A stretch of 64,000 bases of DNA. It comes from Niallia sp. Man26 (lineage in GTDB: Bacteria > Bacillota > Bacilli > Bacillales > Cytobacillaceae). Position 1 is the stretch's first letter. Every line of letters starts with the position of its first letter. This document shows, piece after piece, positions 55,992 through 64,000 of the stretch. Under the pieces are notes generated by a model. The model saw nothing but the letters and a program-made list of their open reading frames with translations, was not told the DNA's origin and did no database searches. The position numbers were made by a program, and so were the translations under genes. The DNA lies in NCBI RefSeq assembly GCF_022049065.2, contig NZ_CP095744.1, forward strand, positions 620,001 to 684,000, written 5' to 3'.

Positions 55992-56860
55992 AATGCCCTC
56001 ATCTCCCTTGTTTCTTGATGCCCTCCTGTAAGCATAAAGCCTTCAAAGTTTTGAGGAACGTGTTGGTTTGTATATGTTTTCTGCAGTTGTTCGTTTAAAT
56101 ATTTGGCACCTTCTATTGGACACATTCTGTCATCCCTGCCTGCCAGGCTTAAGCGCGGCCTTGGCGCTATCAGCTCTTGAACTCCTAAAGTGGAAAAATA
56201 CTTTAAAAACCGAGGCACATAATAGTAGAAACCGTGATGATCCAAACCGCGTTTTTGAATCAGTGTCTCGATATGAACCTGACCAGCTATGTCAACAGAC
56301 ACTTTAATACGGTCATCAAGTGCAGCTAACCACCAGCTCATCAAACCGCCCATAGACATACCGATGGTTGCTAGTCTGCTAGAATCTACATCCGGCCGGG
56401 TTTCTAAATAATCAAGCAGTGTCAAGTTATCGTATAAACGCATCCCCCACAATGTCTGGCCATTTAAGAGCATCTCTTTAACAAGTTCACTTTCCTGTCT
56501 CCCTTTTCGCTCATTAAATCCCCACATATCAATGCAGCAAACAGCAAAGCCAAGCCCTGTAATCTCTTCTACAAAGGAGGGATTTTGTAAATACGTACTG
56601 CTAGTTAGGAGTTCTTCTTTCCCTTGATCAAAATTCCCGCCATGGGAGTGATTAAAGATAATTGTTGGTAGTGCGCCGTCTGCGTTCTGCGGTTTGGCAA
56701 AATAGGCTGGCACCTTTTCGAAGCCATTTAATCCCAGCATTAAACTTTCCAATATATATCCGTTTCGTTCCTCCAGCCTAACTATCTCTGCAGATAAGGC
56801 TTCTGGTTTTGAGCGTTCTCCTAAAAGTTCAAATAATTTCCTTAGCTGTTTGTCTTTCAC
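55961..56860 (-). CDS. Alpha/beta hydrolase, probable acetyl esterase
   Basis: A 299-residue alpha/beta hydrolase. The nucleophile Ser169 sits in GMSMGG. The oxyanion region is NHSHGGNFDQGKE, the acid is in GRDDRMCPIEGA, and GGHQETREM holds the catalytic His. It resembles dienelactone-hydrolase-like and acetyl-xylan-esterase-like enzymes. Between a polygalacturonase and a pectin methylesterase, removal of acetyl groups from pectin oligosaccharides is the likely job. The GTG start overlaps the GH28 stop by four bases with GGAGG close by. It has no signal peptide. Confidence 0.82.
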   Translation of the reverse strand: MKDKQLRKLFELLGERSKPEALSAEIVRLEERNGYILESLMLGLNGFEKVPAYFAKPQNADGALPTIIFNHSHGGNFDQGKEELLTSSTYLQNPSFVEEITGLGFAVCCIDMWGFNERKGRQESELVKEMLLNGQTLWGMRLYDNLTLLDYLETRPDVDSSRLATIGMSMGGLMSWWLAALDDRIKVSVDIAGQVHIETLIQKRGLDHHGFYYYVPRFLKYFSTLGVQELIAPRPRLSLAGRDDRMCPIEGAKYLNEQLQKTYTNQHVPQNFEGFMLTGGHQETREMRALWKKFLKKHL

Positions 56861-58191
56861 TTGACCTCCACTTCTTTAAGAAGTTCTTCTTCCGCTTTAG
56901 TATTCTTGGACTTACAATGAGTTACCTCAATATCCTCTGAATATTCAATATGGAAGGCTGGGCCTTCATGGTTCTCAACTGACACGCGATTAAACAAGAC
57001 ATCTTTGGCATAGCCAACATAAAAACCGCGATTATTCATATCCTCCATTCCAGCCATCATTGCCGGTTTCCCTGGAATAGCATTTTCAGCCATGGAGATA
57101 TCGATATGATTAAAGCTGAGTTCTGACACATACTGTTCCGCTAACCCATAAATAAAGCCTGCTGCTGCATGGACATTGCGAGCTGTAATATGGGAGAAAT
57201 GGATCCGTCTAAACATCGGAGTCTCCTCTGTTATTGGGTAAGGATTTTTATCCCATACATATTTATCTTTTCCGCGGGGACCACAGAAATAATACAAGTT
57301 TAATATAAATGGACACATTACTCTGTCCATCACAATATTATCAACGCGAATGTCCTCTACTACACCGCCGCGTCCCCGGCGTGATTTTAGGCGAATCCCT
57401 CGATCTGTATCTTGAAAAACACAGTTACTAATGGTCACATTGCGGATATCACCGCTCATTTCACTGCCCAATACAACAGCTCCATGCCCATGAATCATCG
57501 TACAGTTTGAAATCGTGATATTCTCGCAAGGAACACGTTCTGCTGTATCTTCTGTTCCGGATTTAATGGCGATACAGTCATCTCCTACATCAATGTGGCA
57601 ATTGCTGATTCTTACATTGGAGCAAGATTCCGGATCAATTCCATCTGTATTCGGTGAGTCTGACGGATTAAAGATCGACACATTATCAATGGTCACATTG
57701 TTGCAACGGATTGGATTAACCGTCCAGCTTGGTGAGTTAATTAGTGTCACATCTTTAATGGTGATATTTTCACATCCATCAAAACTAATTAGCTTGGGAC
57801 GTGGATAGGCGAGCTTCTCCCGTTGATTTCGGAATATGTCCCACCACTCCATTCCATTTCCATCAATCGTTCCAAATCCAGTTACAGAAATGTTTTTTGC
57901 ATTTTCAGCATACAAACAAGATGCATAAACCTCTCTTTTGACACCTTCCCAGCGAGATGTTACCACAGGGTAATGATGCTGCTTGTTGGAAAATTTCAAT
58001 ACAGCACCTCTCGACAAGTTCAATTCAATATTGTCTTTTAAAAATAACGCTCCGGTTAAGTATTCACCTGCAGGAATATTTATCGTACCACCGCCATTTT
58101 CATAGGCTTCATCAATCGCTGTTTGGATAGATGTGGTACATAATTCACCATCCTTTAGTACTTCAATCCCTTTTATCGTATAAGTTGTCAT
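56857..58191 (-). CDS. Intracellular GH28 polygalacturonase
   Basis: A 444-residue family-28 glycosidase with every family motif: NTDG (181-184), GDDC (Asp204, Asp205), GHG (235-237) and RLK (267-269, the RIK position). It hydrolyses alpha-1,4-galacturonosyl bonds. The lack of a signal peptide and the extra N- and C-terminal regions suggest an exo-acting enzyme on imported oligogalacturonides. It starts a few bases after the GH105 stop and is coupled to the esterase by a GTGA overlap. Confidence 0.93.
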   Translation of the reverse strand: MTTYTIKGIEVLKDGELCTTSIQTAIDEAYENGGGTINIPAGEYLTGALFLKDNIELNLSRGAVLKFSNKQHHYPVVTSRWEGVKREVYASCLYAENAKNISVTGFGTIDGNGMEWWDIFRNQREKLAYPRPKLISFDGCENITIKDVTLINSPSWTVNPIRCNNVTIDNVSIFNPSDSPNTDGIDPESCSNVRISNCHIDVGDDCIAIKSGTEDTAERVPCENITISNCTMIHGHGAVVLGSEMSGDIRNVTISNCVFQDTDRGIRLKSRRGRGGVVEDIRVDNIVMDRVMCPFILNLYYFCGPRGKDKYVWDKNPYPITEETPMFRRIHFSHITARNVHAAAGFIYGLAEQYVSELSFNHIDISMAENAIPGKPAMMAGMEDMNNRGFYVGYAKDVLFNRVSVENHEGPAFHIEYSEDIEVTHCKSKNTKAEEELLKEVEVK

Positions 58192-58193
58192 GG

Positions 58194-59315
58194 CTACACC
58201 TCTTTTATTACTTCTTCAAATTCAGCTAAAGCCTGCAAAAAAGCTCCCAACCCTTTTTGGTCGTTACAAATAATCGGTTCACTAATATAATAGGCATACG
58301 AGCCATCCCTTTTATCAGCACCGCCTAGTCCTGCAACTTGGCAAGTTTTATTTAGATTCACCCAGCCTTCCTTCGTTAACAGAACAAATTCCTCTAATAA
58401 GCCTTGATGAGATTTCTTTAATTGTGCTTCCCATGCTTTTCGATTCAAAACTCCTAAACGGATACCTTTTGCTATCGCACACACATACATACTGCTGCAT
58501 GACGCTTCTAAGTAATTTCCTTTTTCATTTCCTTTATCTGTTACCTGATACCAAACACCGCTCTTCTCATCTTGGTAGTTTACTAGTGCTTGCAGTGTGT
58601 TCTCTAAAATTCGGACAAGATAATCACGGCCTAACGTTTTTTCCGGAAGTATTTCCAGCGTATCGACTACTGCTAACAAATACCACCCTATCGAACGGCC
58701 CCAGAAATTTGCTGACAATCCTGTTCTTTGATCGGCCCATGGCTGCACTTTTTGTTCATCCCATGCATGATACAAAAGCCCTGTCTCTCGATCTAGTAAA
58801 TGCTCATAGCTTAGCTTAAACTGCCGAATGATATCCTCTAAACCTTCCCCATTAGCGAAAGTTGTCTGATACTCTGCATAGAAAGGAGAGCCCATATACA
58901 ATCCGTCCAGCCAAATTTGGTATGGATAAATTTGTTTATGCCAGAATACACCTTCAGATGTGCGCGGATGTTCTTCTAACTGTCTCCGCAATAGTTCACA
59001 AGCTTTTTTATACTTCTCTTCCCCGGTTTCCCTATATAGCACAAATAGAAGCTTTCCATTGTTAATGTGATCAATATTATATTCCTCTAAGTGATAGCCT
59101 CTTATGGAACCATCTTCCTGTACAAAATAATCTATATTGTCCTTAATAAAGTTGAAATACTTCTGTTCTCCCGTTTGCCTCCACACTTTTTCAAAGCCTT
59201 TTAATATAACTCCATAATCATAGGACCATTTTCCATTGTTGCCTCTGTCTTCATATAAGCGGGGCAGTCTTTCCATAATGGAGTTCGCTGTTTTAACAGA
59301 CCAGTTCATTTTCAT
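58194..59315 (-). CDS. GH105/GH88 unsaturated galacturonyl hydrolase
   Basis: A 373-residue (alpha/alpha)6-barrel enzyme like YteR and YesR. The candidate catalytic residues are Asp82 in NIDHINNG and Asp137 in WLDGLYMGSPF. It removes the unsaturated uronic acid that pectate or rhamnogalacturonan lyases leave at the non-reducing end. No such lyase gene is in the window, so it must be encoded elsewhere. It is cytoplasmic. AAAAGGAG lies six bases before the ATG. First hydrolase gene after the transporter genes in this operon. Confidence 0.92.
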   Translation of the reverse strand: MKMNWSVKTANSIMERLPRLYEDRGNNGKWSYDYGVILKGFEKVWRQTGEQKYFNFIKDNIDYFVQEDGSIRGYHLEEYNIDHINNGKLLFVLYRETGEEKYKKACELLRRQLEEHPRTSEGVFWHKQIYPYQIWLDGLYMGSPFYAEYQTTFANGEGLEDIIRQFKLSYEHLLDRETGLLYHAWDEQKVQPWADQRTGLSANFWGRSIGWYLLAVVDTLEILPEKTLGRDYLVRILENTLQALVNYQDEKSGVWYQVTDKGNEKGNYLEASCSSMYVCAIAKGIRLGVLNRKAWEAQLKKSHQGLLEEFVLLTKEGWVNLNKTCQVAGLGGADKRDGSYAYYISEPIICNDQKGLGAFLQALAEFEEVIKEV

Positions 59316-59375
59316 GTTCTACTCCTTTTCTTTCAGAAGTTAACTTTTTAATTCACCATTCAATGGAGAAAACCA

Positions 59376-60884
59376 TTAATTTGTAGCTTTATATGCTTCC
59401 TTATATTCTTCTTTGATTGTTTTTCCTCCTTGTTCATTCCAATTCTTAACTGCTTGCTTAAAGTCAGCTAGGGAGATTTCACCTAAGATATATTGATAGG
59501 TAGCGTCCGTAATAATCTTTTGTAATTCAGAACCTTGAGTTGTAAAAGTTGGAGATTCTAATGGAACTGCAGGATTCATCAGGGCGTATTCTGCGTTTTC
59601 AGCTATTTTTTCATCAGCTTCGGCCTTGATTGGGTTAGGATCCTTCAAGTTGTAACCGGTTTCATTAGGTCGCGAAGATGCAAATGGCTGAACTTCCTGC
59701 TGCCATAAATCCTGATTAATAATTTCATAGGCACCATCATCGTTAAGCTTATAATGGGTACCTTCAATTCCATATGTCATTAATGTATAGTTATCTTCTT
59801 CTATTAAATCATTAACAAATTTTAATAGCTTTTTCAATTCCTTTTCATCCTTAACTTCTGAACGTGGAAATGCTAATAATCCGCCAATCCCATTACCTCC
59901 AGACCAAATCGCTCTATCAGAATTAGACGCTGATGTCATATCGTTAACTAGAGCAAGTTCCATATTATCCTGGATTCCTGCTGCCATTGTTTCGAGATTT
60001 TTCGCGTCAAATAAGGCACCAACATAAATACCTCCTTTTCCTTGAGCAAAGTTTTGCTGCTGGTCAGTCTTCGCTGTTACAGCAAAATCTTTATTTATCC
60101 AGCCATTTTCATATAACTTTTTCATATAATCCATTGTTTCAATGTATCCGTCTGTTTCAAACTCTGCTACAAAGTCGCCTTTGGAGTCCACTTCCCAAGT
60201 GTTTGGTGTTCCAAAATAAGAACTTACTGTTTTGAATACGCCATACACTAAATCACTGCGGTCCATGAAACCAGTTGTATCATCTTTACCGTTGCCATCT
60301 GGGTCGTTCTCTGTAAATGCTTTTGCAACCTCCATTAATTCTTCTGTTGTTTTAGGAACCTCAAGACCTAAGTTATCTAACCAATCTTTACGAAGAACCA
60401 CACCATTTCTTGCTAAGTCTTTTTGGAATGGTACACCATAAAGCTTCCCCTCTGTAGAAGCTGATTTTAGCATATCTTCGGGAATGGCTTTTAAGTTAGG
60501 GAATTCATCTAGATACTCTTCAATATTCCAGAACATACCAGATTTCAGTGCGTTTCTGACTGAAGAATTTTCTAAAATCGTTAACGTAACAATATCTGCC
60601 AAAGAGTCTGAAGCTAATGCAGTATTTATACGTTCCTCTTTTGAAGCATCGGGAATCCACGAGAATTTAATTTCTGTATCCGTTTTCTTTTCAAGTTCAT
60701 TTAATATAGTATCTGTTGGAGGTGAAGCGGTATGGAGAATATTCAGCCAGGTGATCTCTGCTTTGCCATTATCCTTTTCACCATCTGCTGAATTATTGCT
60801 AGTTTTTGCCCCACTGCATCCTGCAAGCAGCAGCATGCTTGCAAGACTAACGCTAGCTAACTTTGATACCATTGGTTTTTTCAT
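59376..60884 (-). CDS. Sugar-oligomer-binding lipoprotein (family 1, LipO-like)
   Basis: A 502-residue family-1 binding protein of the large LipO/YtcQ/YesO kind with lipobox LLAGC (Cys23). Calcium-site-like DPDGNGKDDTTGF in the middle is typical of this group. It captures galacturonan or rhamnogalacturonan oligosaccharides for the CUT1 permeases. I start at ATG 60884 because AAAGGAGA lies seven bases upstream; the ATG at 60902 would begin at that site. It overlaps the DUF624 gene by 32 bases. Confidence 0.9.
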   Translation of the reverse strand: MKKPMVSKLASVSLASMLLLAGCSGAKTSNNSADGEKDNGKAEITWLNILHTASPPTDTILNELEKKTDTEIKFSWIPDASKEERINTALASDSLADIVTLTILENSSVRNALKSGMFWNIEEYLDEFPNLKAIPEDMLKSASTEGKLYGVPFQKDLARNGVVLRKDWLDNLGLEVPKTTEELMEVAKAFTENDPDGNGKDDTTGFMDRSDLVYGVFKTVSSYFGTPNTWEVDSKGDFVAEFETDGYIETMDYMKKLYENGWINKDFAVTAKTDQQQNFAQGKGGIYVGALFDAKNLETMAAGIQDNMELALVNDMTSASNSDRAIWSGGNGIGGLLAFPRSEVKDEKELKKLLKFVNDLIEEDNYTLMTYGIEGTHYKLNDDGAYEIINQDLWQQEVQPFASSRPNETGYNLKDPNPIKAEADEKIAENAEYALMNPAVPLESPTFTTQGSELQKIITDATYQYILGEISLADFKQAVKNWNEQGGKTIKEEYKEAYKATN

Positions 60885-61515
60885 TACAATTCTCCTTTTC
60901 ATTTATATTTGCTTCTTTAGCATCTTCGATTTCCATTCTGGTAAACACTTGATTGGCAGTCCAAGTAATTAGGAAGAAGAGGAAACTTACTCCAAAAAAG
61001 GTTAAAACGCCTGGAAAAAAAGTGATCGCTGCCCAATAAAGTACACCTGCCACTAGAAAAAAGATCAGCGAATATTGCAGACAGGCTATGCCAAATAGAA
61101 AGGACATCTTTATTTTCAAGAATATTCCATTCCAATTATAATGGGCCATAATTGGAAAGATATATACGAGAGATAACAAATAGATGCAGCCTACAATCAA
61201 TAATGCCACTCTTAAGTACCAATTGGTCACGGTCAATAAGTCGACAACTAAAACAAAGCCAACAAAAAGATAAATCCAACTAATGATAACCGATTCCTTA
61301 AAGTTTTCTTTATAATACTGCCAATAGGTCTTAAAAACAGGGACGCTGTTTCCGCGAATCCATTGCCGGCATATACTAACTAAGGCGTAAGTAGAAGGGC
61401 CGATCCCAAACACACCTAATCCTAATAAAGTAAATAAAACCCACAATATATTTACATATACTAAATTTAGGATGCTGGTAAAAATGGAATTTATTTTTTC
61501 TACCGATTTGAGCAT
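60853..61515 (-). CDS. DUF624 (YesL-like) membrane protein
   Basis: A 220-residue membrane protein with about five helices. It begins with the DUF624 pattern VYVNILWVLFTLLGLGVFGIGPS (cited in part) and has the family's SICRQWIRGN and FKESVIISW segments. DUF624 proteins are commonly encoded with CUT1 oligosaccharide importers, as YesL is in the B. subtilis rhamnogalacturonan cluster, but their function is unknown. AGAGGGGACTACG precedes the ATG. It sits between permease and binding protein genes. Confidence 0.88.
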   Translation of the reverse strand: MLKSVEKINSIFTSILNLVYVNILWVLFTLLGLGVFGIGPSTYALVSICRQWIRGNSVPVFKTYWQYYKENFKESVIISWIYLFVGFVLVVDLLTVTNWYLRVALLIVGCIYLLSLVYIFPIMAHYNWNGIFLKIKMSFLFGIACLQYSLIFFLVAGVLYWAAITFFPGVLTFFGVSFLFFLITWTANQVFTRMEIEDAKEANINEKENCNEKTNGIKVS

Positions 61516-61539
61516 CGTAGTCCCCTCTTTCTGGAATTA

Positions 61540-62514
61540 TTAGTACACGCCATCTTCTCCAAATTTTTTAGCTAGTTTGTTAGCTAAAATAACTAATATC
61601 AATCCAACAATACCTTTAAATAAACCTACTGCTGTACTAAAGCTTAGCTGCCCATTCTTCAGCCCAGCTGTATAAATATAGGTGTCGAATATTTCAGCAA
61701 CACTTCTGTTTAATGAATTAAGTAAGAGATACATATGCTCAAAGCCTAAATCTAAGGTACTTCCGATTTTTAAGATTAGGAGCGTAATTATAACAGGACG
61801 AATCGCTGGTAGGGTAACATGCCAGGTTTTTCTTAAAACACCAGCACCGTCCATTTCAGCAGCTTCATATAATTGTGTATCAACAGCAGTAATAGCAGCT
61901 AGATAAATAATCGTTGACCATCCTAATTCCTTCCATATTATTTGACTAATATAAACCGTTCGTGTCCAATCGGGGGACGTTAAAAAGCTGATTTTCTCAA
62001 ATCCCATGGTTGCTAATAATTCATTAATAACCCCACCATCTACATTTAAGAAAACATAAGTGATGGATACAATGATTACCCAAGACATAAAGTGCGGAAT
62101 ATAAATCAAGGTTTGGATTCCTGATTTGAAATATTTGTTTTTCACTTCATTTAGCATGAGTGACAGGATAATCGGTAATGGAAAGAAGATTACAATATTT
62201 AAGGCAAACAAAATTAACGTATTATTCAATAACATGAAGAAAGTAGGTTCCGTAAATAATCGGATAAAATGTTTAAGACCCACCCACGGACTTTCCAGAA
62301 TTCCTAAGTATGGTTGATAATCCTGAAATGCGATGATAAGTCCCGCCATCGGTAAGTATTTAAATATTAAAAAATAAAGCACTCCAGGGAAAATCATCAA
62401 ATATAGGAGCTTATTCGTTTTTATCCCTGCCAGGATCTTTTGCCTCCGCATTACTTTTTCCTGCTTAACAGACACGGTTGGCAAAGTATGATTTGGGTTC
62501 ACAGCACCTCCCAT
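61540..62514 (-). CDS. CUT1 sugar ABC permease (LplB/YteP-like)
   Basis: A 324-residue permease with six helices and the coupling motif EAAEMDGAG. The long N-terminus (about 45 residues) and the LMIFPGVLYFLIFKYLPM start mark the LplB/YteP/YesP group, which imports pectin or rhamnogalacturonan oligosaccharides. AAAGGAGGAG precedes the ATG. Its usual partner permease is not adjacent downstream but is encoded divergently at 62819. No ATPase gene is in the locus, so an MsmX-like shared ATPase is expected. Confidence 0.92.
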   Translation of the reverse strand: MGGAVNPNHTLPTVSVKQEKVMRRQKILAGIKTNKLLYLMIFPGVLYFLIFKYLPMAGLIIAFQDYQPYLGILESPWVGLKHFIRLFTEPTFFMLLNNTLILFALNIVIFFPLPIILSLMLNEVKNKYFKSGIQTLIYIPHFMSWVIIVSITYVFLNVDGGVINELLATMGFEKISFLTSPDWTRTVYISQIIWKELGWSTIIYLAAITAVDTQLYEAAEMDGAGVLRKTWHVTLPAIRPVIITLLILKIGSTLDLGFEHMYLLLNSLNRSVAEIFDTYIYTAGLKNGQLSFSTAVGLFKGIVGLILVILANKLAKKFGEDGVY

Positions 62515-62818
62515 TTTACTCCTCCTTTAATTGTGAAATATCTTTCTGGTTTAAGCTTACTGAATCTAAATAATTACGTACATAATCATTTTATGATTAC
62601 GCTTACAAACCTTGTTTTATCAACGTTTGTAACGATAATATTTGATTTTGATTATCCTTCTTTCCCTGAAATGATTATCCTGTTTTTTCTCTTCACGAAC
62701 ACATAGAAAGCGTTTTCTTCATTCTTTTTTATCAATGTAGGATAGTGATTATATACGTAATATTATTTTGAATGATAAGGTAGGCTTATCTTTAAACTGT
62801 AAATGAAGGAGGATTTAT
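62515..62818. promoter_or_regulatory. Divergent control region with two cre-like sites
   Basis: This stretch separates the two transporter operons. AGAAAGCGTTTTCT (62705-62718) and TGATTACGCTTACA (62594-62607) each match 12 of 14 positions of the CcpA cre consensus by my count, so catabolite repression in both directions is likely. No gene is seen; a plus-strand frame at 62440-62706 is a shadow. Confidence 0.6.
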
Positions 62819-63703
62819 ATGATGAAAACAAAAAAGAAAAAAATGACTAAAGGAGGCCGGGCTTTTTCCATAATTAATGGAACGATATTAATTATTATCG
62901 CACTCATTTGTTTCCTCCCATTTGTCAATGTGATCGCCAGTTCGTTTGCATCCACACAGGAAGTGGTAGCGAGAAAGTTTATCTTATTTCCTCGTACCTT
63001 CTCTCTCGATGCTTATCGGTATATTTTATCAACTCCAACTCTATTTAAATCTTTAGCCGTTTCGATTGGGGTTACTGGTATTGGAACCTTGGTGAGTATG
63101 GTTCTTACTGCTTTAATGGCATATGGTCTATCCCGGAAATATTTATTCGGAAGAAATTTCGTTAATTTCATTGTTGTGTTCTCGATGCTGTTCAGCGGAG
63201 GAATGATACCAACCTTCTTAGTTGTTAAATCAGTCGGATTGATTGATTCTTATTGGTCTTTAATTCTGCCAGTCGCCATTAATGCTTTTAACCTTATTAT
63301 AATGAGGAATTTCTTCCAAGCCCTGCCCGATAGTTTGGAAGAATCTGCGAAAATGGATGGCTGCACCGATTTTGGTGTATTCTTAAAAATCATGCTGCCT
63401 CTTGCATTGCCATCCATTGCAACTATTTCCCTCTTTTATGCAGTGACCTATTGGAATACGTATATGACAGCAATCTTATACATCAATGATTCCTCTAAAT
63501 GGCCGATTCAAGTATTATTACGCCAGATAGTTATTGTATCTAGCGGTATGCAAGCCGAGGGTTCCTCTGTAGATGTGGTTCCTCCTGCTCAAACGATTAA
63601 AATGGCTGTCATTGTAATTGCAACGGTTCCAATGCTTATTGCTTATCCATTTGTACAGAAGTACTTAGTAAAAGGTGCCTTGGTTGGATCTGTGAAAGGG
63701 TAA
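62819..63703 (+). CDS. CUT1 sugar ABC permease (LplC/YtcP-like)
   Basis: A 294-residue permease with six helices and the coupling motif EESAKMDGC. The start LICFLPFVNVIASSFAS and the end KYLVKGALVGSVKG are typical of LplC/YtcP/YesQ proteins. It pairs with the LplB-like permease on the other strand. AAGGAGGATTTAT precedes the ATG. It is alone in its transcript, closed by a strong terminator, which is unusual because the two permeases are normally adjacent. Confidence 0.92.
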   Translation: MMKTKKKKMTKGGRAFSIINGTILIIIALICFLPFVNVIASSFASTQEVVARKFILFPRTFSLDAYRYILSTPTLFKSLAVSIGVTGIGTLVSMVLTALMAYGLSRKYLFGRNFVNFIVVFSMLFSGGMIPTFLVVKSVGLIDSYWSLILPVAINAFNLIIMRNFFQALPDSLEESAKMDGCTDFGVFLKIMLPLALPSIATISLFYAVTYWNTYMTAILYINDSSKWPIQVLLRQIVIVSSGMQAEGSSVDVVPPAQTIKMAVIVIATVPMLIAYPFVQKYLVKGALVGSVKG

Positions 63704-63712
63704 TGTCTAACA

Positions 63713-63749
63713 AGAAAAAGCTTCTGGAAGCGCAGCAGAAGCTTTTTCT
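63713..63749 (+). terminator. Bidirectional terminator
   Basis: AGAAAAAGCTTCTG and CAGAAGCTTTTTCT are perfect 14-base arms. It closes the permease gene and probably the convergent AraC gene. Confidence 0.92.
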
Positions 63750-63759
63750 ATTGTATTCT

Positions 63760-64000
63760 TTAGGAATGCCGATATTCTTTTCGGTAGTCCCCTGGCGTTA
63801 TGCCCAATTTCTTTTTAAAAAAACGGATAAAATTTTGCGGGTTCCGATATTTCAAACGCTCTGCGATATCTTTTATCGCTAAATCTGTGTCTTTTAACCA
63901 GGTTTGAGCCATTTGTAAACGATAATTCATTAAATAATCCACGAAGGTCTGCCCATATTCTTTTTTAAAGACATTGCTTAAATAGTTAGGATTATAATGC
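63760..64000 (-). CDS. AraC-family regulator, C-terminal part only
   Basis: About 79 residues at the C-terminus of an AraC/XylS protein are visible; the gene runs off the window. The two helix-turn-helix regions read NPNYLSNVFKKEYGQTF and IKDIAERLKYRNPQNF, followed by RFFKKKLGITPGDYRKEY, the classic AraC signature. Regulators of this kind, either large membrane AraC proteins or YesN-like response regulators, control CUT1 pectin and rhamnogalacturonan loci in Bacillus, so it likely activates this cluster. Its N-terminal type cannot be told. Confidence 0.9.
   Translation of the reverse strand, partial: HYNPNYLSNVFKKEYGQTFVDYLMNYRLQMAQTWLKDTDLAIKDIAERLKYRNPQNFIRFFKKKLGITPGDYRKEYRHS

Noticed and set aside
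62440..62706. 88-codon plus-strand ORF across the pectin control region
   Set aside because: It overlaps the start of the LplB-like gene and the cre-like sites, with no ribosome site.

Overview
The window comes from a low-GC Gram-positive bacterium, almost certainly a Bacillaceae member (Bacillus/Niallia-like). The signs are AT-rich intergenic DNA, strong AGGAGG-type ribosome binding sites with frequent TTG and GTG starts, intrinsic terminators after most operons, lipobox lipoproteins, a LicT/BglP/BglH system, Rex-like sites before cydABDC and a purine riboswitch. No rRNA, tRNA, CRISPR array, prophage or intact transposon was seen; this is chromosomal metabolic DNA with a few decaying patches.

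Layout. 0-3 kb: an SMI1-type immunity gene beside a truncated HNH toxin relic, an SDR dehydrogenase and a small membrane protein. 3.1-5.8 kb: a large YhgE/Pip-type membrane protein with short internal repeats. 6.3-13.1 kb (minus): an organosulfur operon that reads like the B. subtilis yxe operon for S-(2-succino)cysteine, but headed by an adenylosuccinate-lyase/fumarase superfamily lyase. 13.5-18.7 kb (plus): an 18-codon ORF, isochorismatase, DUF1272, VOC protein, lipoprotein, a c-di-GMP-I riboswitch in front of a secreted calcium-repeat protein, and a ChrA transporter. 18.8-20.2 kb: a secreted GH5 mannanase. 20.7-24.7 kb: a methyltransferase and a patch of small membrane proteins, two of them frameshifted. 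24.9-30.7 kb: cydABDC. 31.8-36.1 kb: the licT-bglP-bglH beta-glucoside operon with two RAT/terminator switches. 36.3-37.7 kb: an odd metallophosphatase and an unknown protein. 37.9-42.0 kb: purine use (Rieske oxygenase, NCS2 permease under a guanine-type riboswitch, divergent guanine deaminase). 42.2-52.0 kb: a second organosulfur-like locus (M20 deacylase, unknown protein and LLM monooxygenase on minus; peptide-type ABC importer and TauE/SafE exporter on plus). 52.2-64 kb: a pectin/galacturonan locus with a uronate-dehydrogenase-like protein, GH43, CE8, an esterase, GH28, GH105, an ABC importer split over two divergent operons, and an AraC regulator cut by the window edge.

How the parts fit. 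Two loci pair a flavin monooxygenase with an M20 deacylase and a dedicated importer, which suggests several routes for recovering sulfur from N-acylated or S-conjugated compounds. The pectin enzymes lack signal peptides, so the locus looks built to import partly digested, decorated oligogalacturonides and finish them inside the cell; its importer has no ATPase gene in the window and probably uses a shared MsmX-type ATPase. The most promising observations are the lyase-plus-monooxygenase sulfur operon, the second sulfur locus with its unknown 110-residue protein, the riboswitch-controlled Rieske/purine cluster, the c-di-GMP-controlled calcium-repeat protein, and an orphan perfect palindrome beside the pectin locus.
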